Assembly (NCBI GenBank): GCA_022393335.1
Contig: JAJEKB010021016.1
Coordinates: 832,938-896,937, forward strand
Source of the DNA: Macrotrachela quadricornifera
Lineage: Eukaryota > Rotifera > Eurotatoria > Philodinida > Philodinidae
Reading direction: 5' to 3'
DNA length: 64,000 nucleotides
The number at the start of each line of letters is the position of its first letter. Position 1 is the first letter of the stretch. The notes beneath the pieces are model-generated. The model was not told where the DNA came from. It saw only the letters and a program-made list of their open reading frames with translations, and made no database searches. A program made the translations under genes and the position numbers. Below are positions 21,313 through 32,900 of the stretch, one piece after another.

Positions 21313-22201
21313 ATGGATCGAAAAAACGATAAATATATAGCTCAACAAGAAGCACAATCCGGATTCATACCACTGAATAATATGAGNNNNNNNNNNNNNN
21401 NNNNNNNNNNNNNNNNNNNNNNNNNNNNNNNNNNNNNNNNNNNNNNNNNNNNNNNNNNNNNNNNNNNNNNNNNNNNNNNNNNNNNNNNNNNNNNNNNNNN
21501 NNNNNNNNNNNNNNNNNNNNNNNNNNNNNNNNNNNNNNNNNNNNNNNNNNNNNNNNNNNNNNNNNNNNNNNNNNNNNNNNNNNNNNNNNNNNNNNNNNNN
21601 NNNNNNNNNNNNNNNNNNNNNNNNNNNNNNNNNNNNNNNNNNNNNNNNNNNNNNNNNNNNNNNNNNNNNNNNNNNNNNNNNNNNNNNNNNNNNNNNNNNN
21701 NNNNNNNNNNNNNNNNNNNNNNNNNNNNNNNNNNNNNNNNNNNNNNNNNNNNNNNNNNNNNNNNNNNNNNNNNNNNNNNNNNNNNNATCAATAAAAGATA
21801 TTCTGGCTTCTGCAAAGAAGCTCTTACAAGTGGAGATTTATTTACCATGAATGGTAAGTATTTCAATATAAAGAGAACAATTCAATCCTGAATGAACTTT
21901 CATACAATTATCATAAGTTAAATTCTTGAAAAAAAATTATTATATGAACGAAAGTGATGACTTTTAGTATCTCAATTTTTTATTTATATTGAATATTAAG
22001 ATTTTGAAGTAGAAAGAATGTTGATGATTTTGAATTTGATTGTTATAGTTCCAATGAATCTTGATGTCAAGATGAAAATGCTCGTTATTGGTGCTCTATT
22101 TTTGATTGTAAGTTCTATTTAATCGGTATTCTTAATTTCTATATTTTCATCTATAGGATTTGATGAATTATGCTATGAATCCTCAACAACAAAACTCGTG
22201 A
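21313..22201 (+). CDS. Unknown protein, three visible exons, interrupted by an assembly gap
   Basis: The frame opens with MDRKNDKYIAQQEAQSGF at 21313 and enters the 400-N gap. It reappears in the same frame (INKRYSGFCKEALTSGDLF), ends at 21853 in phase 1, and splices to 22049-22107 (VPMNLDVKMKMLVIGALFLI) and 22157-22201 (DLMNYAMNPQQQNS, stop). The splice sites are GT-AG, introns are 195 and 49 bp, and phases agree. The second visible exon contains a short hydrophobic stretch (MLVIGALFLI). The gap size is probably arbitrary, so frame agreement across it is not strong evidence. The function is not recognised. Confidence 0.45.
21387..21786. other. Assembly gap (400 N)
   Basis: A run of exactly 400 N inside the unknown gene; the true length is unknown. 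Confidence 1.
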
Positions 22202-23317
22202 TATCAACTACAGTTGACTAATATAATGAATGACTATGAATATTCTTCTACTTGAACTATTTCATATATATATTAGTGTTGAAACTAACTTTTTATTTCA
22301 TTATATACTTTTGCTTATTATCAGCTGTACATAAATAAAATGTAGTGATGTAACTATGATTAGAGTAAGACAGCTTGAATCCTTCTCCACCATCAAAGAT
22401 TTCAGCCTATGTTGAGACATAATAAAAAGAAGAAAAATGATATAAGATACAATCTTCTTCTCCGAGTATTGAATTACGCTATCTAAAATTAGTAAATATA
22501 GTATTAAATTGAATTTTTGAAAAACAAAGACGTCTACAATACGTGCGAAAGATCGGTAGATAATTATTCTATAACTCAATTGATTTTCAGATTTTCTTTC
22601 AAGAAGAGGAACCAACGAGACAGACATTACAGAATAACTAGTAAAGCTTGTTAGAGATAGAAAAATGAGAAAAAAGAATCGAAATGAGTGACCATTTAGT
22701 CTTTTATGGTTCTGTCTCAACGAATAAACAAGAGTTTATCTATTGATGTCCAATAGTGATGCATATTTATAATAAACAGATAGTGTATGTTTTATCTTCT
22801 TTAATACCAGAAATATCTATTCTTTTAATGAATAACAGTAGAGGATTCTCATAATAGTCAAAATCAAATTGGGCTTCGCCTCTCAGTTGCAAATGAACTA
22901 TTCAAATTTCTTATATTCTTGTTGACATTAGTCAGTATGACAATAACTCTTCATGCCAAGTGAAATTATCTTTCTATAAAAAAAAATAGAGAGAAGACCT
23001 CATTTCAGCCACAGTAATATTCGATATTTGTGTGACTTGCATATCCAACAGAACGAGATTATGTATTTCTTTTTCAGCAGTTACACTTTTATATCCAAAC
23101 CGTAGCTGGCATTAAGACTACTATACTTCTGTATTTAACTATAGCTTAATTGGATTGTGATCGAAAGCAAGTATCCATTATGCACCAACGATGATAAAGT
23201 AGAAAAATTATATGAAAATCTCCAAAAGTACTGTTTTAGAAAATCTTCTGTTTTTGACTGACGATGTAGTTAAAACCAATTGTTGTTTTAAATTTAAATA
23301 TAATTAGATGTTTACTA
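22202..23317. other. Intergenic DNA
   Basis: From the end of the unknown gene to the mariner left end. A minus-strand open frame at 22301-22720 has no protein-like composition. Nothing else was recognised. Confidence 0.35.
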
Positions 23318-23373
23318 CTTAGGGCATACCAAACATAGTGACCCAGGTACCTTATTTTCTTATAATAAGCTTA

Positions 23374-23992
23374 CAGTCAAAATACCTATTAACGCCACGA
23401 GAATTTTCACACTTCTTGTTCGATTTGATGCGCAGTTATTTTGCATTCGATTGAAAATGTTTTTTATATATTAATGATTGCTGAAATCTGGACTTTCAAA
23501 TAGTATAACTTCGATCTATCATTTTCAATATGATATGGAAAAAATCAGTGGTCTCCGAACATCGACTGCGTCTGTCGTTATTAGAGGCACATTCCCTAAT
23601 AGCGACACAAAGCCAATTTTTGTCCTTAATAATGGCGTATTATTATAAATGTATAATGTCTTTATTACTGAACTGTTTCGTGATATTTCAGTCATGATGA
23701 ATGGTGATTTAGATCAGATAATGGCTAGCTCTTGTTTTCAAGCTGGAAAGTTCGCTTGGTGTCGTTATTAGAGGCACGTTCCCAAATAATGAAAGTCGTA
23801 GACGATGATCGTAGACCATGGATATCTTCCGTATAATGTTGAAAATGATAGATCGAACTTATACTATTTGAAAGCCTAGATTCCAACAATCATAAATATA
23901 TAAAAATATTTTCAGTCGGATGCAAAATAGCTGCACACCAAATTAAAGAAGAAGTGTGAAAATTCTCGTATCGTTAATAGGGATTTTGACTG
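23374..23992. mobile_element. Nested Tc1/mariner-type MITE inside the mariner left TIR
   Basis: The ends CAGTCAAAATACCTATTAAC and the complement of CAGTCAAAATCCCTATTAAC are inverted, with about 160 bp of TIR on each side. TA flanks both sides (23372-23373 and 23993-23994). The centre has two copies of TCGTTATTAGAGGCACRTTC. It splits the TIR of the host mariner, so it inserted later. Confidence 0.85.
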
Positions 23993-24304
23993 TATTGAAA
24001 TCTTCTTTCTATATAAGAAGATAGAGAAAGCGAAGTTCTTTTTTCTATGCTATTCGACCACTTTTTTAACTTCTAGCATAATAAGAAAATTTCAATAAGA
24101 ACTGTTTTTGTATAAAACATAACTGTTTAATGTTATCATATTTTCATCTATGTGTATTTTACTTTTGTTTTTTCTATTCACTTTACCTTCTTTGTTTTTC
24201 TTCTTGTCGTTTCTAATGTCTGTCTCTATATATATACTGTAGATGCAGTTTATAATAGCCAGTAGTAGTAGAGTAAAGGAAAAGAAATATGAGACAAGTT
24301 CAAT

Positions 24305-25274
24305 AAATTTTTATTTCATTTTTATACTCTTCTCTCTTCGAAGAATACATGAATGCGGTTACGGCATCGGGTTGATTATCTATATTTTGTTTGATTAAAT
24401 AGAATAATCAAAAAGCACATGGTGCAAGATCTGGAGAATTATCTGGATGTGGTATTATTGTGACACCTTTTGATTCAAGGTAATCGAAGACAGCTGTGTG
24501 AACATGGGGTTTTCCATTGTCATGGAATAGTTTAATACCATGTGTGTTAAATGAGTGCTTTTGCTGCTTGGTTTCATTGACGAGAGGTTTTAAACACTTA
24601 TGAATAAAATACTGATAAGCGACAATTTGTCCGCGTTCAATACGATGAACAAGAATAGGACCACTTGACTTAAAAAAGATGCAAAATAAAGTTTTTGGAG
24701 CGAACTTATCGGGTCGAAGTACTGAAGGTAAAGGATCTCCTTTTGCTATTCAAGCAGTATTTGATGATTTGCGACCAATTTGTGTGTGATAAAACCACGA
24801 CTCATCATCAGTTACCATATCACATAAGCGCCACATCTTTTTTTCAAATTTTTCAAAGTTTTCTTTGCATATCTGAACTTGTTCAGCACGCTGGCAATCA
24901 GTCAGATGCTTTGGAATATAACGAGCAGTAATCTTTGTGAGCTACAAATGGTAGGAGATAATTCGCTATGTAGTGCCATATTTTGGGTCAGTTTGTTTCT
25001 GTATTTCTTTTATTGTCACATAAGGATCATCATCAATCAGAAGTCGAACTTGTACAATATTTTCAGATGTTGTTTCAGTAATAGGTTTACCAGGTCGTAC
25101 TTCATGTTCAGTTTCCACCCAACCTTCATGAAACCACCTATTTCACCGTTTTAGTGTTCTGAATGAAGGAGCTTGATCACCATGGACAAAATACAGTTTA
25201 TTATGAATATCTTTTGCTGGGATATTAAGTGCGGTACGCGTTTTAATATAAAATCGAAAATGTTCTTTATCCAT
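24305..25274 (-). pseudogene. Mariner transposase pseudogene
   Basis: The minus-strand reading opens MDKEHFRFYIKTRTALNIP at 25274 (N-terminal HTH region). It continues with EVRPGKPITETTSENIVQV, RYIPKHLTDCQRAEQV (matches the WVPHxLT linker), VTDDESWFYH (first Asp), LFHDNGKPHVH (second Asp, HDNARPH motif) and PHPDNSPDLAPC (third Asp region of the D,D34D triad). Several in-frame stops (after FRTLKR, KYGTT and SYHL, and in place of the Trp after SSNTA) and an Ala for the last motif's Asp (PCAF for PCDF) inactivate it. It is the transposase of the surrounding TIR element. Confidence 0.85.
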
Positions 25275-25901
25275 TTAAAACTAATTAGTAGTGTTAAAGT
25301 TTAACCTGTGTCAAATGGTTTCTTGCAAATTATTTACTAACGCAGAATAATTACGGAATCAGTATGGGCAAAACTCAACTCCCACGTCTAAAGTGGCTGA
25401 TATATATACATGAGCTCGATTATTCAAGAACATTCCAGAAGATCATGAATTCTATGATATTGTCATAGCGCAGCCATGATACTGAAAAACCAAAGACAAA
25501 AAGGTTAGAATCTTACGTAACGCTCTACTTTATTGTAGTGGTGCATATGAAAACACCTGACAAAACTTCACATACTCACGAAATGGACTGAGCAGATCTC
25601 TTAATATATATGAAAGTATGTATCCATGTATAGAGTGCTAGGCATTAGAAAGGATGAGAGGAAAAAACCAAAAATAAAATACACATAGATGAAAATGTGA
25701 TAACATTAAATAGTTATGTTTTATACAAAAACAGTTCTTATTGAAATTTTATTATCATGTTAGAAGTTAAAAAAGTGATCATATAGCATAGAGAAAAAAG
25801 AACTTCACTTTCTCTATCTTCTCATATGGAAAGAAAATTTCAATAAGCCTATTAAAAGAAAATAAGGTACCTGGGCCACTACTTTTGGTATGCCCTAAGT
25901 A

Positions 25902-26906
25902 GAGGAGTAAATTTGTCCTGTAGCCCATGGAATCGGCGTTTTCTATCAACCATTAAAAAATTTAACTCTACTATTATAAAGTCTTCTCTGATTTATTTTT
26001 TTATTCCTAGTTTTCACATACCTTAAAATTTAAATATCTATCTCTAGTGAAGCCAAGAGTAGCTAGTATTTTAATCATGTTAGTTTGGCAATGAGAGCTT
26101 TCATTTGACCCGAATATGTCCTATCTCCTTGCCTTACATCACACACATTTCCATTGTAAGTAACTCTAGTTTTCCAGCGGCCCATTATGTCTGAACATTC
26201 CATGTTCCCATAGAAACTGTAAGATTCCGATCTTCATAGTAATTCAATAAAGGCCTCATTGCTTATTTGTCACAAACACTATTCTATAAAATATTTAAAA
26301 AACATTCTTAAGCAATAGTGAATCCACAATTATTGTATGTCTATAAGGCATCCTTAATGCCTTCGACAGAAAACAAGATCGTAAATAAAAGTTTTGAGAA
26401 TTTATTTTTTCCTTTAATTACAAATGTTTTATTTTGCAAAGAGAAAGAAGTTAAATCGATGAGAAATGATGCACAATTAATGATACGGAAATGAATCTAG
26501 AAAAATTATTTTTTTTTCAATTATTTTCGCATGAAAACTTTATCATATATAAATATAGAGTGCCATTGGAATAGTTTGGTTTCATGGAGATAACAATTTT
26601 TAGAAAGACTTTGGATTTTGCACTTTCTCCAAACTATTCGAAAACAAATGAAACCGATTCTTCTTTATTAACGTTTTTAGAGAAATTATTTGATATTCAT
26701 TTTTTAACAAGAGAAAATTATCATTTGATGAAAAAAGAAATAGTTTGTTCTTTCTTTCTTTATTTTCCCATTAAATTTTTCTAATTTATTTTCTCTCCAC
26801 TCTTCACAGTTGAATAAGATGTATATATATGTAAAAATTTTCTTCAAAAATTATAACAGTTGGTGATATAACAAAGAGAATATTTCTTTCTTCAATAGAT
26901 TACACG
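25902..26906. other. Intergenic DNA with a repeat remnant and possible promoter of the giant gene
   Basis: 26045-26155 is a diverged copy of the palindrome arm end seen at about 14395-14510 (GCCAAG, GCAATGAGAGCTTTC and CATTGT words). A TATATAAATA word occurs near 26547, upstream of the giant gene. The small frame 26584-26784 has no recognised homology. AG at 26896-26897 just before the ATG at 26907 could be the acceptor of a 5'-UTR intron or a trans-splice site. Confidence 0.35.
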
Positions 26907-29900
26907 ATGAACATCAAAATTTTCTTTCATTGGCTTTACAAGGAAATATATACTTACAATGTTTTTGTACCTGACGAAAATGATTATGATGATAATGAAA
27001 ACGAACGAGAAGTATCAGCAACTGTTTTGAGACGGCAAAGATATGCAACTCGATTGTATATTTTACTTCTCATGGGTAAGTAAAAAGGAAATGAGCTTTT
27101 CTTACTGTGTTGTACAAAATGCTTGCGACTTGTTAGAAGCCGAATGGTAGAGTTTATGAGAAATTTGATTTTGCGGCAAATTCAAATATCAAACAATTTT
27201 GTAGCAAAAATTCGCTACCATAGATACAATAGTTATGATCATGACAATATAATGTACATAGCGATCAGATTAGCATAATCATTTTACCTTCTAAGCGACA
27301 TGATGCCCTATATCATTTAAAAGTTTCTCCCAGTAGCTTCTATGTACAAGATATTTGTGATATTGCGGTGTTTGCTGTATAATGGTATTTCTGGTATTAA
27401 CTTTTTCAAGCATATTAATCCTTATTTTTTTTCTTTTTCAGTGTTTTTGTATATTCTTTTCTATATCACTTTAATAAAACCACAATCTCGAACGTACATT
27501 GTTTCTTCGATTAATCTTGATGTTTTCAATCAACTATATCTTGAACATAGTGAAACTCTTTCATGTCCATGTTCAAAAGTTACAACACCTTATCGAAATT
27601 TTGTCTCCTACAACGTCACTTTTCATCCGGTTTGCAATAGTACGTTTGTTAGTGAATCATGGATTGAAGCACTATACTTTCCCAATGCGAGTATGTATGG
27701 AGTAGCAGACTTTCGAACAACAGCTCATGCTCAGGTAAACATATATATTTTTATTGTTAGAAGAATGGGATTGAGGATTTTGATCTATTGAGTATAACCT
27801 TTGACAAATGAGTCTTTGTACCTTCACTCTTGTTCATTATTTTCCTCTCATTATGTCCGGTTAGCTGAGAGCCAATATCCAAGTCAATAGCGTAGTATCA
27901 TTTTTAACACACGAATAGCCCTTTTCCTCTGTTAGTTAAATATTTCTACTGAATCATGCATTCATGATGATTCAACCTCACCATTTCTCTTTCCAAACTT
28001 TATTACTCCAAAGTCAAAACTTGCAAACTTAGCAAGATCCATCGATAATATAGGTCATACGATAAATTATAGTAATTACCAGGAAATTCGTTTTGGATAA
28101 ATTGGAAAATAATTTTCACTCAATTGAGAGCGAGGGCAAAACACATGCACAGGACATCGATTAGACTCATAATGATCAGAATGCACATACTAAGTATAAT
28201 AGATATAATCGGAATAACGGACATTAGGTCCATTATATTACTTAAAAGTCTTCTCTTACAGATGTGATGAAAAATAAATTCCTGAGAAATTGCTATAATG
28301 CATCAAATCTAATGGAATTTACATTAGTAATATTTCAATAACTACAAAAGATTTATAATTTATTATTAGAATTTCTTTTCTTCTCGTTTAGTTTCGACTT
28401 TTGGCCAACTTATGCTCATTTTCTCAAGATGCAATGTTTCAAAATCAGCTTGATCTTGAGAATAATGAGTTTGTCACTCTTTATCTTCTTCATCAATCAC
28501 GAGTTCAATCAGAAGTTTATGCTACTACAGATTTATTTCAGAACACTCTCTCTACTCGAATTACTTCATTTGTCAACTATCTTCGAATCACCACACGAGC
28601 AGATTATTTGGTTTCAGCTCTCAATACAAATTTTTTGGTCGCAGCTGATGCTATAGGCAGCGAGCCTTATATGGTAGGAGGAATGGTAACGTATGGTTCA
28701 TGGTCCATAACAGGAGAAGAAACAAGCTCATATAAGTCATGCAGCACTGAAAATCCAACAAGTTCAGTAGGTTTCCTTTCAATCTCGAATGAGACACAAT
28801 TTGTTGCTCATTTACGGTGGGAAGAGCCTAAATACAATTCTTCACTTGTAAATGGATTTTTTGCTGCATGTACTCCTTTCGAAGCTCTTTTGGCGAGTAC
28901 ACTTGATTGTTTATATGATATTAGCTGTCTTCAGTTATTATCTTATCACTTTCCAGGGCTAAATCAAGTAAGAATAATACTATTCTATATCTCTTTTCAT
29001 TTAGAATTGTTTTGTTTAGATAAACATCAATTTGAGTAGTGCTGTTCTTTGCGATTCAGAGAGATCAAATGTGTCCGTAAACAATCTTTTGCTAAATTTA
29101 TTTGTTCACAATCGAACACCAAATATCAATTATATGAAATACTTTGAGCAATGCTCTCCTTCATTCTGCACTTACACAACAACAAATGAAACCGATTTTT
29201 CTTACACAATCACTCTTTTCATTAGTCTTTATGGTGGTCTCATTATTATACTTCGTCTTATTGCACCTTTTTTAATTGACATTCTATTGCAATTGAAACA
29301 TCATGCGCCACGTAGAGATGTTAATTCAGGTATCTGCACTCAAATACAATTAAAAAATTGTTGTTAAAGATAAATTTTCTATTTGTCTTCTAGAATCTAT
29401 ACCTACGAGACGTTTTTCTCGATTTGTCGAATGGATGAAACGCTTAAACTTATTCAAGGAAATTGATAATCGATCAGAACAGAGTATCAAACAACAGAGG
29501 ATTATTACCCGTGTCTATGTGGTATTAATAATAGGTATAGTTGTTCGATCGATATTTTCTTCTCGTAATAAGCAAAAGCTAGAATTCGTATTTTTATAAT
29601 ATCGTTACCATAACAAGATATTTTCTGAAAAATAACCATATAATCTGACAGCTCGCGGAATTCTCTCCCATCCTATGTATTAGTTATGCTCTCCCATACA
29701 ATTATGAAACACAAATTAATTCAAATGATATGTATGTATGTATGTAGACATTCTGCTAATGACGATCTTTTCCAGCTCTCCTGTTCCATAAGCTCTTCCT
29801 TTCTTTTATTCCATAACTTTCAATTTATGCAAATAGTCAGGGTTTATCAAAGTATATAATAATGTCTGGAAGAAGTCATTCTTGTACTGCTCACTATCTC

Positions 29901-32900
29901 AAAAATAGAACAAAGATGATGATAGAAATGAGCAAATATACAAGGTGATAGAGAATAATATCAATTTTTCAGAATATGTGGCTATTTTTCGAAAAATGCC
30001 CTTGTAGAATAACAATACACATTTCCAGCTTTTGTTTTCTCTCGATAGTCAAAAACATATTCAGCCTTATATGCAGATATAATATCGAAACAACGTTTCA
30101 AGTAATCTAAAATTTATTTTTTGATTACTAGGTTCAATAATGACTCTACTCCTCTTCACTTCACTCGACCCTCAAATAACAATCATTAATATTTCAAATC
30201 CTTCACTAGAAACTTATGAAGATTTACAGATCTCACATTCGGATACACTTCGATGTCCTTGTACAAGCGCAAATATATTACATCGAGCATTTATCTCATT
30301 ATCTCCAGTTTTTCATCAAGTGTGTTCCAGTGATTTTGTCACAGATCAATGGCTTGAAATATTAAGAAATAGTTATGCATTCGAAATGACTTTTGACTGG
30401 CGTAGTAAATCTTTTTCACAGTTTCAATTGTTATCTAATCTTTGTCAATTCGCACATGAAACAGTTACCACTGCTATTGATCGCTTTCTTATGGAATTTT
30501 TCGTTACTTCGAATGCATTAACCAAAATCGATTTTGACCAACAAATAAATGCAACTCTCGATGAATTTTTCCAATCTACAATTATTTATTTTGATCTTTT
30601 TGTCGAAACAACACGTCTTTTTATGCAGGTCGATCAGCCATTTATGGGATCAATATACCCTTACTATTATCAAGACGATTTGGACTTACTTTTATCCCCG
30701 ACATACCAGTTAGTGGATGATAGGTTGATGATAAGCGTATGTTATATGTGAAAAATGATAAATATTGTTCCTTTCGTTCATGTATGTTTGTAAGGATTCG
30801 TTCACTTTAGTGTATTGATGTTTCTCCAACTGATAAGATTCGCTTAATTCTGAGTCTGTTAGTATAAACACTAACAATGAATTAATATAGAATCAAAAAT
30901 TGTATAGATGTAGATTATGGAACGCAATGCTTCGAAGAATGCATCTTAGCTTGAGTATAGATAAGAGATAATCACAACATCACATCCACCTTAGATTATA
31001 TTATTGTTAGTAATACATTTATTCAACCAAAATTTTAGCCTTTTTTTTATCGTTGTTCATTGACTAGCGTATTTGATATATGAACTACTTAGAAGAGTGA
31101 GTTTAATCCTAAAAACAAGCAGTAATCATGTTTCATCGATGTAGCGTTGAGAGCAAAAGCTTGAAAAAAAAAGACTTTCGATAAGTTATCTCTTTCACTA
31201 CTATGACGTCAGATTAAATGATGGTTTCTAAGATGCGATCAATGGTATTTTATTCTTTTCTCTTCAGTTCTTGTTTCTAATGTATGGAACTCGTGATATC
31301 AATACAACGCACATCAAATGTATTTGTGCAACTAATCCTCATTGCCAAAGTCCGATGATTATTTACGAAATCGACTATCGTTTTCGTATAGGATATGACT
31401 TTCATGTCGCTTATGTAGTGCCAAGTTTCAATGAAGGATGTTCAGTTCTTGAATCTCTTCGACTCTCAACTTTCGAATGTTTTTATACTACTTCGGACTG
31501 TTTCTCAGTTCTATTGCGTTACATTCAAGAGGCATTTATCTATAATGTTGAATATCCATCGTGGTTAGATGTTCGTCCTCTTGTTTATAATTCAACATCG
31601 AGTCAATTTCCTCCAAACATTTCCGTATCAACAATAATTAATAAAATCATGATCGAACGATGGGATTCATCTATTTCATATGAGCAATTTTATCAATCAT
31701 GTGCACCTAGTCATTGTTCTTATTCTGACAAAACTCAGACGAAAACAGCGTTTGGAATTATTGCTACTTTAGTATCTATGATTGGCGGTGTTAGTGTTTC
31801 ATTGCGTTTGATAACACCTCATATTGTGATGCTTTTGATTTCTTTATTTACAAAGAAGAATGCAAGGCAACAGCGACGAGGTAATATTTTATCCTTCTTT
31901 TAGTGTGAACGAAAATAGATATTACAAATTTTAAAAATAAATCAAAAATGCTTAAATATTCGATAGTTTCAAAGTAGTAGTCATAAAAAAAAGAGTTCTC
32001 GAGATTAAAGATTGTTTTGAAACTTGTGATTTTTGTTATATGATAAAGAGAAACAATGAGAAATGAATTATTATATGTATATAGTTCGAAGAAAATTGTC
32101 CGATCATCTGAAATTGATCATAAAAAATCTGATTGAGCTATTGTATACCACTGCAATCAATCTCAACATTTTTTCGGCACGACATTTTGGAAATAATGTT
32201 AACCGAGCATTAACTAAACGTCTTGGTCAATGGACCACTCGTCTTTACATTCTTCTATTTATCATTACTCTTGTGGTTCTTGTTCTATACTCTATTATTC
32301 AACCACAACCATTAACAAAAAACTTCAATAAACCATCTTTTGATTTTTACAATCATCTCAGACAACAATATGGAGATGTATTAAAATGTTCATGTTCATC
32401 AGTTGCATCGATGTTTAATCAATTTGTCAATATTGAACCCGAATTTCATCAGGTAAGCACATATCATTGTAATGCTTTTATTATATAATGTTCATCACTT
32501 GACAAATTCAAAAACGGAGTTAATTTGATGAAATGTAGGTATGTTCAAGTCAATTTATCTTGAATGAATGGAGAAATAATCTTACTGGTAAGCTTTTCGG
32601 TGGTTCTGGTAACAATAGAGAAATAGATTATCGTGGATTCCTTTCTGCTCATTTACAATTCCTTCAAGGTTTGTGTCAACTCTCCATTCAATCAGTCAAT
32701 AGCTTGATTGAACAATTTCTTTCGTCACTATTTATCACTGCTCAATTATTATCTCCAGACGATTTTCAAATTCGTCTCTCATCATTAATCAATCAAACTA
32801 AATCAAATGCTCCTATTACATTCAATCGTCTTCTCTCTTTGACTCGCATTGTCAATCATGGGAATGCTATTATATCAACTTATGGAACTAATTTCGAGTA

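Larger units (their letters stand above)
23318..25899 (-). mobile_element. Mariner-type transposon with long TIRs, defective
   Basis: The termini are CTTAGGGCATACCAAA (23318) and its inverse ending CCCTAAG (25899), each flanked by TA (23316-23317 and 25900-25901). TIR similarity is about 210 bp when the nested element at 23374-23992 is removed: 23318-23373 plus 23995-24165 pair with about 25690-25899. It carries a broken mariner transposase on the minus strand. A related solo end is at about 40110-40134. Confidence 0.85.

Noticed and set aside
22301..22720. 139-codon minus-strand frame
   Set aside because: Low-complexity hydrophobic/basic composition typical of AT-rich chance frames; no motif and no splice context.
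24695..25154. Plus-strand open frames inside the mariner
   Set aside because: They are antisense to the decayed transposase, whose motifs read on the minus strand.
26584..26784. 66-codon frame upstream of the giant gene as its first exon
   Set aside because: No GT donor joins it in phase to the ATG exon at 26907, and it has no recognisable homology.
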